Assembly (NCBI RefSeq): GCF_001625215.2
Contig: NC_030385.2
Coordinates: 10,595,135-10,659,134, forward strand
Direction: 5' to 3'
From: Daucus carota subsp. sativus
Taxonomy: Eukaryota; Streptophyta; Magnoliopsida; Apiales; Apiaceae
Length of the DNA stretch: 64,000 nucleotides
Under the pieces are notes generated by a model. It ran no database searches, was not told where the DNA came from, and saw nothing but the letters and a program-made list of their open reading frames with translations. The position numbers were made by a program, and so were the translations under genes. Each line of letters begins with the position of its first letter. The stretch's first letter is position 1. Shown here piece after piece: positions 9,766 to 21,853 of this stretch.

Positions 9766-10752
9766 CTTAGCATGCATGGGATCACTTGGAAAGGAACAAG
9801 AGCCACTCAAATTTAGGTGCAAATTCAAGGGAACTGGAGCCACTCATGGGATCACTTGCTTAACCACCCCTGATTAAGTTAAAATCATAGAGCTTGTGTC
9901 TTCATTTGAAGATAACTACACACAATTGTATTGTGCGCACACATTTTATTTAAACTCTCCAAGAGTTAGAAAGAAAGATCGATAGTTAGACGAGCATATT
10001 TGTGAGTTGTGAGTTTGTAGTCTTATAGCCATCCCGTAAAATCGAATTTTAATGAATATTTGGTAAAAATGTATTCAGCTCCCCTTTTCCGTCTACTTAG
10101 GATTAACAAATAATGAGCTTCCCAAATGTTGAGTACCTGCAAGAAAATCTCCTTGGCCGCCCTTATAGGGGTCACCGGTGGTGCAATGAGAGTTCGTAAT
10201 TTAGTCTCTGCAGACTCATTAGATAAATCCGAATCATGATCCACAAGTTGCTAACCACTAAGTGGCTTGTCCAAATAAGGATCCAGAGATGTTTGTTTTA
10301 AGAGGTTAGACAAAGCTTAAATTACGGCAAAGGATCCTGAGGTTTTGCATTCAGTTTTGCTTGATTTGATGATGTGAAAAAGTGCTGGAAAGTTCATTGG
10401 AAATGTCTCATCCTCTTGTTATGCAGTAATGTTAAGTAATAATGGCAGGAGCAATTATAGTAGTAACTGTAATCAAAGATCACCGAGCAACTAGGAACAA
10501 AGTATATTGCTAGAAACTGATAGTAAATAATTGGTACAAACAAGAAGAATGTATTATTACAAGCCATATACAGTTTGATATATTTTCTTCCCTCTATTTG
10601 GGTAATTAGAGCTTACACTGAATTACAGGACCTGGACCACAGAGTTGAGATTACATGATATGCATATTCTGTTAAACTTCAATAGAAGCAGAACAAAATT
10701 AATACGACTTCTTTCTGAGGACAAAATTATTCCCTGTACACTATCAAACCAT
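9766..10752. other. Spacer and bHLH 3' flank, with one exon-like patch
   Basis: Up to about 9900 this may still be gypsy-derived. On the minus strand, 10244-10140 gives an open exon-like stretch (contains ESAETKLRTLIAPP and RAAKEIFLQ) that ends just before GTACTC, but no partner exon was found and the family is not recognised. From about 10560 the sequence is probably the 3' UTR of the bHLH gene. Confidence 0.3.
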
Positions 10753-12595
10753 TCACTTGAGTCCTTGCTTCTGCATGGCCGAACATCTACAGTTTGCCCG
10801 ATTATCATTAAGTGTCTGCAAAAGAGAAGATCATTTCAGCAAACCATATAAGATGCAAGAATTTTACAGAATTTTTTTTGGGATCAAGATGTGAAACCTT
10901 GTACTGTTTTTGGAGGTCTTTTATGTAGTCAACAGCCAAATCTAACATGTCTGCAGTGTTCGTTTGCTGCACAGAAGAAAAAGAATTACTTTCAGATTGT
11001 AATGGTTGATAGAAAACTTAAAGGCTAAAGGATTAAGTGGCCACTTTATTTACCTTATCCATGTGGGGGACAAGCTCTTGTAGTTTTCTCATTCGTTCGC
11101 TGATTCTTGTCCTTCTCACCTGAATCATAGCCCCGTTTAATATTAGCATGCTGAACTTTCTTAATCCAGCGTGCGTATCATATAACTTGAACAGTACTAT
11201 ATTAAAAGTTCGAAGTGAAATAAATATACCCTCTCTGCAATGCTACGTGGATGAGTAGCACAACCTCGCTTGGCACGGATCTTACAGGGGACAGAATCTT
11301 GAAACTGCAGCAATTTGTTCATGCAGGATATATCACTTAAAGTCTTTGGCAAACTTAAATGATGTGAAAACAGCGATGGACGATTTTGAATTTCACCATT
11401 CTGATAAAGGAAGGGGAAAATGTTAATGGATTTATAATCTAATCACTTGCTAAAATTTAAATAAGTGACATGTCTACGAAAGACTACCTGAATACTAGAG
11501 AATAATCTGTCATCAACATCAAGTTCCCTCTTCAAAGTGTAGCTGTCGGCAAAATTCAAAGAATCATTCCAGGACCGTAAAGGGTAGCCAGAGTTGTGAT
11601 ACTGAGTGTCCCTAACACATCTGTTCTTTGTATCAACATTACTAGTTGGTTCAGTGTTCCCGCCATCAGTTTCAGATATCTGAGGCAACATCCCTAAGGA
11701 TGATGGTATTCCAGATGATAAGCTTATCTGACTCTTCAATCTGCTTGAAGTCAAGTCTCTGTTATTACCATTGCCCAGTCTGTAATTTCCAACATCTCTC
11801 ATTCCCCCATAGCCTGCATGTCACCAAGAGAATTTTAGAATTTCATATCTAGCAGCTGATTACTTAGAAAGACTCTGCTACCATATTTAAACCAGTAACT
11901 ACCAACAATTTTTGATAATCTATCAGCAAGTAAAAATAATCTGAAAACAAGACGAAAAGTGCAATACACAACATTTACAAAACTAGGTCTGGCTCAATCA
12001 AGTAAAAAGAGTACGTTCATATTCCTGTACCCCTTTTAAGAAAAAAGTTATCAACTTTGATGTACTGTTTGTCTGGTCTTTACTAGTTACATAGTATATA
12101 GAGATAAAGGCCACAACTTCACCAATTTAGGAGAAAAAAAAAAAAAAAAACTATATCAATATCGTATATACCAGTAATCTGTAGAGGTTATAATAATTAT
12201 AAACAATCAAGAACCTGAAGAATACCAGATTTATTAGCAAGGTGGGAGATATATCCAGGCGGAGAAGTATTTTGCCGCATTAGACCTGCAGACGTTTTGA
12301 CTTGATCATCCATTCCCATAAAACTCCCTCTATACAAACTAGAATTATCCAAATGTCCAGCTTGTGATGTTAAACTTGAACTATGCCTGGGATAATGCGA
12401 TAACGAAGAATTCAGACTGTCCCCATAAGAATTCTCATTGGAACTGTTGTTGTGGTAACTATCTTGAACAATGTTGTTCATGTCGAAGTTCATTCTGCTC
12501 CTAGGAAACAAATTGTGTTGTTCTCCTTTCGGGCTGAAATTCGAAGAAATTATAGCACTAGAATCAGAGAATAATGCTCGAGAATCATCATACAT
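10753..12595 (-). CDS. bHLH transcription factor, FBH/AKS (bHLH122/130) group
   Basis: Six exons are joined by canonical GT-AG introns: 12595-12226, 11813-11488, 11400-11230, 11119-11054, 10966-10898 and 10815-10753. They give 354 residues. A Ser/Asn-rich N-terminus holds the GLMRQNTSPPGYISHL stretch typical of the group. The bHLH lies at about 282-334: HPRSIAERVRRTRISERMRK, then LQELVPHMDKQTNTADMLDL, with the end KTLNDNRANCRCSAMQKQ. The HPRSIAER basic region, with Arg where many bHLH proteins have His, is shared with Arabidopsis FBH1-4/AKS1-3. These bind E-boxes to activate CONSTANS or guard-cell potassium-channel genes and are regulated by phosphorylation. An in-frame stop lies directly upstream of the ATG. 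The first donor (TCTG|GTATTC) was chosen because it alone keeps the frame into exon 2; a second GT nine bases later would not. Nuclear location and target genes are inferred. Confidence 0.92.
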
Positions 12596-13740
12596 TCGTC
12601 CTCACTTTTTGCTTCAAGAAAAAGTGGATAATCTTTTGGAGAACACTGCTTAGATTTTAAGCAGTTCGAATGAAATCTTGCAGCAGAAGCAACTGTGAAA
12701 TCTGTTTATGCTCCGTATCAAAAAAAAATCAAGAACAGCGAGAGAAAACGAAGACAGAGGATAAATACAGTGACTGTATTATTTGAAAAACAGGGGTTTC
12801 ATTTTTGACTTATAAGTAATTATTGGATGAGCAGAAGTGCAAAAGAATAACGTCAACATTTAATTCGCTAACTGGGGGCTGCCTACGACTACGACTAATC
12901 GACTGTGAGGCATCAGATTCACGGAGTCTCCATTGTCAACGTCTGTTATTAACGGAGGCAGATCTAGACACAAAATCTTAGAGGTACCAAACAAATTTTC
13001 GGAAAACACTTATGTATATTTAAATTTTGGGGGCACCTTTATAGTTTTTTAAGATTTAGAATAATAGAAAAAATGTAAAAAAGAATTTTATGGAAAAAAG
13101 GCACGTGTCCCGTGTCTCTTCCAAAATCCGCCCCCGATTATACATGAAATCCATATGTATCTCAAATAATGATGAGCATATTGCAGATATATTATATTCA
13201 TGCACCAAGCTCTATTAGTCTATTTATTTATCCTCACATATCAAACATTAAACTCTGTTAACTCTAAATTATCTTGACACACGAGATTTCCATCTCTAAA
13301 TCACGTTATCTCCAGCACAAGAAACTTTAATTTTTGTGATTACGAAAAGTTAAGTATTATCACGTTCGGCTATTTTGTGCCATTCTTTCTTGTAACTACT
13401 GCGCCGCAATTTAGTAGTAGTTTTTACGTAGTTGATGAGTAAAGAGGGCGAGTTGTATTTGTTCAATGTCATCATGTGCCAGTTATGGGTGTTAGAATTG
13501 TACTACATCCGCATATATGCAGAAAATGTTCGAGATTCTTGCCGACAAAATAATACTTTCTTTTCCGCAATAATTTCTTGGATGCGGATAAATATTCCCA
13601 GCTTTCGTGAGCATAAAATCTGGACCACTTCCTCTTTGTTCTTGTTGGAGTTTGTCGCGAGGCTCGTCCGGACTTGAGGATGTTTCTATTAAATAATCTG
13701 TGTATATGTGAACAATCGGTTTTATCAGATTTGGGATTTT
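12596..13740. other. bHLH 5' UTR/promoter and spacer
   Basis: 12596-12780 is probably the bHLH leader. The rest is AT-rich with a GC-richer patch (12880-12960). An open frame at 13432-13677 on the plus strand shows no domain and is not called. No transposon ends were recognised. Confidence 0.35.
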
Positions 13741-14940
13741 AAATTATACACCCTCGGGGGGTGAACGATGGAGATTTTGATGGATTATTTCTAATTTATG
13801 AATTTTAATAAATTATATATATGAGTTTGATTTTATACCGATTCTTGATAAAATGTCGCAAAGTTGATATAGATTTTTTAGAATTTGAGCATAATACTTC
13901 AAAATCTCATGGATTTTGGTGGAATTTCAAAAAACTAAAAAAAAACGAGAAATCCCACAAAATCCATCATTTTATGAAATCCAAAAAAATTCACCAAGTC
14001 TATTGATTATTTAGGGTTTTCTCTCTGCCTCCTGTTTTGAGAGTCGACTCCCGTAACCAAGATTCCAGCCACTACTTCTCCATCTTCTAAATCTTCATCT
14101 CTTTACCGGTTAAGCCATATTCGTTCTCCCATCATCTCTTCTATATTTCAGTTTTTCAGTAAAACCAAGATATATGATATCTTGTTGAGTACCTGTTATC
14201 AAGGTTGTTGGTCGTGCCCATATTTTTGAAATGTTAGTATGTTATGTTTTGAGTCTTGTGTGTTGTTAGTATGTTATGTTTTGAGTTTTCTGTGTGTTTT
14301 CGTATGGTTGTCAGAAGTTTCTCTAAAAATGATTCATATGGTACTTTGGATGATTTAAAACACTCGCATCGATTCAGAACAATTGTAGATATTGCAAGAG
14401 CTCATCATTCGCAACAAAATTTTGTACATAGTTTGAGGGCATTTGGTCCTCCAATATCAATTGATATAACTGGTAGTTCTGAACGTAGGCTTACAAATGA
14501 TGCTTATGCGAAAGTCAACTGCGATGCTGCTAGTTTCATAGGTGATGTAGGTTTGATTGCTTGATATGTTATTGTAATATTTTTAGATTAAAGAATTTGA
14601 ATATTCCATGTGTTAAACGATCTGAAAACAAAACAGCTATTTATTTAGCTCGTTCGTTGTTTCCCAATCAAATTGTACTTTACAGTTCGGGGGTTTATCC
14701 TCACTGGGTTCCGATCAGTGATTTTTGTTGATAAAACCAATTGTTTGTAAAAAAAATAAAAATCTATCAACATTTAAATACCATCAGATTCTTAAACATA
14801 ATTTAAATTCCTGATTGAAACCACCAGATTTTGTAACATAATTTAAAATCTCAATTAAAGATTTTAATGGATTCTAAATAATCCCAATTGAAAACCCTCG
14901 GATTTCATGAATGAAATCTTTTAAAGAAGAGGACTTCATG
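13741..14940. mobile_element. Older PIF/Harbinger-type MITE copy, split by a retrocopy
   Basis: 13741-14000 and 14755-14935 align in order with the two halves of the intact MITE at 20219-20680. They share ttgataaaatgtcgca, caaaatctcat, atttcat, ccacaaaatccatcatttta on the left side, and aataccatcagatt, aacataatttaaa, ccctcggatttcatgaat on the right side. The break falls inside the aaaaaa(t)tccatca stretch. The terminal repeats are worn. Confidence 0.7.
14001..14756 (+). mobile_element. Poly-A-ended retrocopy with an RNase H-like fragment, inserted in the MITE
   Basis: This block interrupts the MITE. It starts with a UTR-like stretch (agggttttctctctgcctcc), carries coding remnants and ends in an A-rich tail (gtaaaaaaaataaaaa). 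Diverged copies of the target (aaaaaattcaccaa against aaaaatctatcaa) border it, as expected for LINE-type insertion. Near the end, 14500-14560 reads YAKVNCDAASFIGDVGLIA. After a gap 14590-14730 reads NIPCVKRSENKTAIYLARSL and ends PHWVPISDFC with a stop. That is the start and end of the RNase H-like domain found at the C-terminus of plant LINE polyproteins, with the middle deleted. It is non-functional. Confidence 0.55.
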
Positions 14941-15478
14941 AAAAACTATCGCAAGATGTGGAGAGAAAAATAGAGGTGTATGATATATGGCTGGACGGTC
15001 TCTAGAGCAAGTATAGAGTGTTCTGCCACCCATCTCTTTTTTTCCTAGCAACCTAATTAAAAAGCCGGCTTCTAAAAGAAAACTGGGCAACTCATTCCAA
15101 TGCAGTCCATGATATAATCAGATTTGCAGCAACTCACTCCAAGGCAAATCCATGACATAATAAGATTTGCAGTGCACAACTTGTATAAAATATATATATA
15201 TAACAAAGAAAGAAGATGAAAGCTTTTACACCAATACATTTGAAGCCAAGCTCAAGAGAAAAAGTATCTCTGTGCCATTGATCCATCCTTTAACCTCCAT
15301 AATCAGTCTTGACCAAGAAAAAGCAAAGATTTTTGAAATCGAAATTTATTTATTCTTGTACATTTTGGTCGATTACAATCAAAAGAGTCGCCTCAACTTT
15401 TGGATCAATTTATGCAAATTCGTTTCCTTACCTTCTCCTTTTTGTGACAGCCAGCCATGTTACAAGTTTTTCAGTAAG
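14941..15478. other. 3' flank of the OTU gene
   Basis: This should contain the OTU gene's 3' UTR (minus strand). A 15-mer-scale phrase (tccatgatataatcagatttgcagcaactcactccaa / tccatgacataataagatttgcagtgcac) is present twice near 15106 and 15148. No separate gene is supported. Confidence 0.35.
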
Positions 15479-18400
15479 CTAAAGTTTTGATCGAGCGCCA
15501 CTCTTACCAGGAAACTGCAATGCATCATAGTGGCCAAAACCATGATACAGAATATTGATAGGATTTTCCTTGCCATATTCTTGCCCATATTCGGCTATTG
15601 ATATTAGGCCACCAGATTCCTTGTCGTGCATGAAGACTGTAATTGGCATCCTGCAGTATATGCAGGTAGAGAATATTCTTAAGCTCTTGAAAATATAATA
15701 AAAATCATCTAATTTTTGACTCATATGACAACCGGAAGAAATATGACAACATGGCGGGAGGGGGGCGAGAGAGAGGAAGAGAGGTGGGGGGGGGATGGGC
15801 AGAGAGAGCTTACTGAAGAACATGAGAAGCCATAAGTAATTCTGGCTCACCACCCCATACATGAGGCTTCCTTATGTGAGAGACATAAGTGTCGAAGTCG
15901 CCTTCAATAAACCTAAACACAAATTTAAAAGATTTATGGTTCTCCAAGATCAACAATAACATGGTTGGGGATGGGGTAAAGGTTGGAAGTTCATCAATAT
16001 TTACATAAATTTTAACCATCATGTATCTATTTATTACTTGTCTTGACTGGATATAAACCTGCATGAGGCAGGTCCTTTGTGACTTATTTAGTTTAGGCTC
16101 CCTTTTGGCAGGTAAAAAAATGTACATCTTCAGAGAAACTATAACAAGTGGAATTGCTAAATCACTACATACAATTTTCTATGTAACTTTACATGCTTAG
16201 ATTGTGATAGGGACCACCCTTTCCCGTCATCTCCGAAGACAGCCACAACTGACCCCCGCCATCTAGGTAGAGTCAATGCAGGGAAGCATCCGCCATCACC
16301 CTCCAGACCGGGGGCAAACATACTCACAGAAGACAGCCGTAGAAACTCAACGGGGTACCCGCCACGGCGCCCAAGCCAGGGGGAACGAGCCAATGCACGT
16401 GTGATGAATGAGAGTCACAGTCCCAGCGAAGGAAAGTATAAAGAGAGCAAGAAAGAGAAGGAAGGGGTACGCTCTAGAGAAGAATCTTATTCATATTCTT
16501 CTTGAGAGATACTGATTGTCACACCGGAGGTGCTTATCGGACCTCACCCCCGATTAGGGATTGTTTTGCAGGAACCCCAGACACAACTACACAGCACGAC
16601 ACAGCCAGGCTCACTAGCATTGTGACAGCTGGAGGATACAAATATATCCTTATCTGATTGCATCATGTATATGCAATAGACAGATTATTGTAAAAAAAAA
16701 AAAAAAAAGGAAATTGGGTGATGGTTGAAGATAGAACTTAAGTTTTCCAGTGAAAATGATTCGACATTTAAAACATAAGGTATCTACTAAGAATCGACTT
16801 GAGAGTGACAAATATTGTGGGGGTGTGTAAGATGGGGTATTCAGACAGTATACTTCGTGGGGGCACTTGCTTTCTTTTTCAATAAAGATAACAAGAGATG
16901 TTAATACAGTAACGAAAATCAATTATAATTCAAAGTTCTGGAGTTCTCCATTAATTTCATGAATATTAAAAGATTTCATAGTGGTTTTATATATTATAAA
17001 CTCTTAGAACTTGAAATTATAACAAACTGGCGCAATGTATATATTCCAAAACTAGAAATAATAACAAAATAATACTATTAATTAAGTTGCATGCATTAAA
17101 AACCTCTAGGGACAACATTGAAGGACCAGTAGGTTCCCGTAACTAGTTTTAGCTTATTGTTTTACATGTAAAACGGCATAATTTGATGATCCCTATATTT
17201 AAAGAGTAAATATCTAAGTAGCGGGAGTTTTGTATTTTCCCGGTACATCAATTATTTAGGTGTTCCTAATAAACATTTAAACACAATAAAACTTTTGAGA
17301 GCGGTTCATGCAGTAATTTTAAACATGTGATAAACAGATTAAGTAAATAACTGACTGCAGTGCCCCGTGTTATTTGGACAGTCTTCCAAATCATCAATAG
17401 AACCCAATCGAAGACCTTATGCAAAAGGAAAATCTATTTTAACATTGTCAGTAAGTTAATGAAATGTATGGGGAAATGTAACGAGTAAAGTTTGTTATCC
17501 AAACTCACCATTCTGTCTCTTCTTTTCTTCTGATAAATTCATCAGCTACCTAGAAAAATTCAGCAAATGATGAATCAATAAACTTTAGTAATAAAGTAAC
17601 TTCACAAATATGTTCAGTATATAACAGCTGATCATGTCAATGATCTATTAGTGTATTTGTAAAACATAAGCCAAGTGGGCAACTATAGATGCTAAGTTTC
17701 ACATCTTTGTTTTGTTTTATACTAATTGTGATATAAGTAAATAATTTTCAAGCTCATTGTGCTTAAAATGAAGGCCCGGGAGAACTTACACTGGCTCGTA
17801 ATTCATCTGCTAATTCTTTTTGAATCCTTTCATTGGGAGCAGGTTTTCCTGACCGCACATAAGCGCCATGTGCGACAGAACGGAACATACATCTTCCATC
17901 TCCAGGTATGCCTGAGAATGAGGAAGGTATTACAGTATAGCACTTACATGGAATTCAAATTTTTTTTGTTTATAAAGATTTACGATACAATTAACAGGTT
18001 GTAGGAAATTTGTCAAGCCTATAAAAATTTACAAGCAACTGTAAATTATATACTCACCAATGATAGAATAGTCAGTGTAGACCTGTTTTCCGTGTGAATG
18101 GCTGACAGAAGAGGCACCACAATCTTTGTCCACATTTTGCGCTTCAGCATTTACTGGTTTATAAGTAGAACAAACCAAAATTCCAACAATTAAACTAGCA
18201 GGAAGAAAGCCTTGCATCCAGGAAGAGTACCGAACATCACATGTACTCTTAGGAGTTATCCTCAACGATGTATATTCACAACACAGTAATCTATTCAGGT
18301 GTGTCTTCGAGGGGCATGTAGAAGTGATTTTTATCTTACCCGTTGCCATACTCATGTTCATCTTCTGTTTGGTAAAGCTAGGTCGAAAACACCTTTTCTG

Positions 18401-18550
18401 GAGCATCTGAAGACTAGCCACCGGTAAGCAACGACTTTTCCTGATAATAGACATATCCAGATAACTGGGTTTTACATTCTCAGCCAAGAGAGAAATACAC
18501 GAAGCTGTGGCTGGTACACGACACCTAACACCTAATATCCAGCTACTCAT
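15479..18550 (-). CDS. OTU-domain cysteine protease (deubiquitinase), OTU4 type
   Basis: Five exons are read: 18550-18058, 17911-17790, 17549-17509, 15912-15814 and 15650-15479. All introns are GT-AG, the frame is kept, and the product has 308 residues. The N-terminal 110 residues are Ser/Arg/Cys-rich and could be an organelle transit peptide. A hydrophobic segment follows at about 113-129 (FLPASLIVGILVC). The OTU domain begins SIIGIPGDGRCMFRSVAHGA, with catalytic D169 and C172. It continues through EGDFDTYVSHIRKPHVWGGE and ends YHGFGHYDAL with catalytic H292. This matches Arabidopsis OTU4 (At3g57810) as remembered; such enzymes cut ubiquitin chains, though plastid or membrane location is only inferred. 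The third intron, about 1.6 kb, contains an LTR-like fragment at 16201-16625. The catalytic residues are all present, so it looks functional. Confidence 0.92.
16201..16625 (+). mobile_element. LTR-like fragment in an intron of the OTU gene
   Basis: The stretch is GC-richer than its surroundings. It contains tataaagagagcaagaaaga (TATA-like) at about 16436, then gattgtcacaccggaggtgc, a purine/pyrimidine-rich part, and ggattgttttgcaggaaccc, a combination I associate with gypsy LTRs of the Tat/Athila kind. The 7-mer attgtga stands at both ends (16201-16207 and 16619-16625) and could be a target duplication of a solo LTR, though no clean TG..CA ends were found. It is opposite in strand to the gene. 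Confidence 0.45.
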
Positions 18551-19170
18551 TATTTAAGCACACGGCCACACCAAAACAATCAATGAACTTCCCATAGCCT
18601 TCCAGCAATCCAAAAACACCACCTCAAGTTGATAAAATCTGCCAATTATATATTTTCATCATGATTAGTAATCCGGGTATAACTCGAACATTAAGAGCTA
18701 CAAGCTAAAATACACCCTAATTATTAATCTTTGTTTTCTCAAATATATTGATAGTTCACAGCTGCAAATAACAACACAATATTAAAACCTGAGCTCACAA
18801 CATTCCCCAAATTAGCAAATATAGCATTCAATAACAACCCAATTAATATAAAAACGTACTTGCCGATTTGTACAAGACCCGTTAGGATTGGCTGTGTTTG
18901 AACTAAAGACTGAAAATCAAGAAAATGAAAGAAAGATTAATTGTGAATAAGGGCAGGCAGAATTAAAGAAAAGAACTTTAAATTGCAATATTCAAGTAAA
19001 GAATTTACCTTTTGTTGAGGAATCAAGGAGAAGATATGCAATTGAGAGAATGGGGTGATACTCTGTTCTCTCAGTTTAGGCAGCTGGGAACTCAAAATTA
19101 CAGCACCTCCTTGTTTTGCAACTTCTACCGACTGTGTGTTGCGGTTTGATCCTTATCGGTTTCTAAATTA
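18551..19170 (-). promoter_or_regulatory. OTU gene 5' UTR and promoter
   Basis: On the minus strand gattcctcaacaaaag|gtaaat at about 19010 looks like a leader exon followed by a 5' splice site. The leader would then be spliced to sequence just upstream of the ATG at 18550. This is inference from a splice-like motif; the promoter would lie around 19100-19170. Confidence 0.35.
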
Positions 19171-20056
19171 GGGGTCATTTGATAACAGCTGGATGAGAAT
19201 AAAGGAACTGAACAAGAGGCAAACAATGATTCAGGTCATTTGTTTTAATCTACTGACGGCTGGACGACACAGGAACACATGGACGAAGCATAAAATTTAG
19301 CTGGACGACGGCAGCTCAAAAACTTGGCTGAACGAGACCTAAAATGAAATAAATAGCTTCTGTTCATATAGTTCTGGTAGTTTTTCTTCTGTTAGGGCTT
19401 TATAATATTTCTTTATAAATTTAAATTCAAACTAATCTAATTATATTATTATAACTTCTTTATTATTTAATAATATTAATATATCTAATCTCTTTAAATT
19501 ATTTTATATATTTATAAATAATTATTTATAAACTTAAAATACTAAAGATTTTGACATTTAACAATACTTATTTTTAAATATATGTTAATAAGCCCAATTA
19601 TTAAAAATATTTAACATTTGTATTTTACAATTAAATATTTAAAAATTGTATTACATTATTGAAAAATATTAAATTCTAAAGTAAATAATATCCACCAGAC
19701 ACAAGTATATGGGTGACAAAAAAAATAGTTTATTTCATTATATGATTTAAGTTTCGGTTTTACATGAGTAATATAATAAAATTAATTTTATAATATAAAT
19801 TTTAAAAATAAAAATAAACTAAAATTTCAGCAATCATATCATATTTTATTTTAAAATTATGTGAAAAATATAAAATACACAATAGTGCCAATTATTTAAT
19901 AAAATAATATATTTGATAATAATTCATACTATAAGTTAGTCATCCAGATAAATTAGAAACAAAAACAAACAACATCATTCATTCACATCCAGATTAACCT
20001 CTCATTCAGAATTCAACTCATCCAGATATAACAGTTCAGATTTAACAAATGAGGGA
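19171..20056. mobile_element. Non-autonomous element, hAT-like, copy 1
   Basis: The left end ggggtcatttgataacagct is mirrored by the right end (reverse: tccctcatttgttaaatctg). Subterminal ctggatgag/ctggacgac motifs are repeated near the left end and occur as catccag near the right end. The interior is AT-rich and non-coding. The same ends and motifs occur at 50241-51050, so this is a family. The TAGGGGT-type end suggests hAT, but no clear 8-bp duplication was found. Confidence 0.6.
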
Positions 20057-20218
20057 AATAGGATTTTAAAGATTACGAGCCTGTACGTAAAAAAAAAAAA
20101 AAAAGTGGCTCTTTAAAACAAAAAATAAAATTAAAAATTATAAGAATCTCACCCCTCTCTCTCTCTCTTTTTTAGACAAACACCTCTCTCTCTTTTAAGT
20201 TTTAAGAATATACACTAA

Positions 20219-20680
20219 CGGGGTGTATTCGATTGGGATTTTAATGGATTGTTTTTAGTCTATAGATTTAATGGATTGTATGGGATTTTGATTTTGTGCG
20301 AATTCTTGATAAAATGTCGCAGAGTTGATAGGATTTAGGTACAATGCTTCAAAATCTCATTGATTTTGATGAGATTTCATAAAACTTAAAATACACTGAA
20401 GAATACCACAAAATCCATCATTTTATGAAATGAAAAAAAATCCATCAGCATTTGAATACCATCAGATTTTAATGGATTTTAAACAATCTCAATTGAATAC
20501 CATCGGGTTTTAAAGCATAATTTAAAATCCCAATTGAATACCACCAGATTTTGTGGCATAATTTAAAATCTCAATCGAATACCTCAAGATTTTAATGGAT
20601 TTTAAACAATCTCAATCGAATACCCTCGGATTTCATGAATGCAAAAAAATGCTTTAAAATCCCAATCCAATACACCCCTC
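20219..20680. mobile_element. PIF/Harbinger-type MITE (TAA duplication)
   Basis: The left end GGGGTGTATTCGATTGGGAT continues with tttaa; the right end is ttaaaatcccaatccaatac followed by accccctc-like bases, a near-perfect inverted match of about 25 bp. TAA flanks both sides (20216-20218, 20681-20683), the PIF/Harbinger signature. Internal phrases such as aatttaaaatc(c/t)caat and gaataccatcagatttt are repeated several times. It has no coding capacity. The carrot elements Krak/DcMaster are possible relatives; this is from memory. Confidence 0.85.
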
Positions 20681-20689
20681 TAACATTTT

Positions 20690-21853
20690 TAATGCGCTAT
20701 TCAAAGAAATTTTTAATTCTAAATATAAAAATTTGTAAAACTTGCAATGACTCTTCAAATTTTTAAGAACGTATTCTCTTCGCTCTTTTAAAAAGTATCT
20801 GCATAGTCTTATCTTATTATGATCAAATATAACATTCACTTCCGTCCATTTCTACTCAATTTTGTCTCCAATATTTTTAAAAATAATAATGTATAAATAA
20901 AAAACAATTATACAGAGTAGGGTTGAAATTGTCTTCAATTCATTTACTTACTAAAAGACATATATTATATTATTTTTTACAGAATAATTTAGGAGTTTCA
21001 TTGCAGATACTCTCAGTGGTCTTAATTTATTGTCATCAAATATAAATATTCACTTCTCTCCATTTTTTTTCACTTCTGTTTATTCAACAATCACTAAATT
21101 TGTTAATCAACTGTTTTATCATAGAAATACGAAATTGTTACAAAATATCTTATCAGTTGATGAATTCCTAATCAACGAATACTACAGATTGTGTGATATC
21201 TGTTGATTAGCTATAATTACTTATACAAATATTCATACTTATCACTAAGATATATCATATTCCTAATAATTTTTCCCTTTTTTTCTTTGATAAGATTTCA
21301 TATATAAATTTACGTTGATAATCAAATTAAGACATAGTTCTGAGTTGAGAGATCTTAATGTTTATTAGGATTTTCATGTAGTGGCATTCAAAGAGATTTA
21401 GGTTTTTTTTGGTAATATAACCTTTTCCTCCCTTAATATCTAGAAACTTCTATGCACAAGACACTTTTCTTGCAGAATAAATATGAATTAAAATCCATTT
21501 ATTTATTGAGTCCAACCAAGTTTTTGATTAATGGGTTGTTTTACTGGATCGTTAATTATCTACGAATTTATTAATTATTTAAGACCCACAGGCCATAGAC
21601 CTAATTAATTGAGCTTTTTTAGACCAAATTAGACATATTTAATATTTAATCTATTATCTTGCTAGAGTATTTATTTATCCCACATCAATTATATAATATA
21701 CTTCTTTACATAATCAAATCTAAATTTGAAATAATTAAATTTTCTATAAACTCCTGACTTGTTGATGAGTTTACTTTAATAGCATTTTTGACTCGAGATT
21801 TTATAATACAAGTTTTAGACTATATGTGACTCCTCTGTATATTTTTTGAGTAT
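20690..21853. other. AT-rich intergenic DNA
   Basis: AT-rich DNA with no terminal repeats, RNA gene or convincing open frame. Confidence 0.4.
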
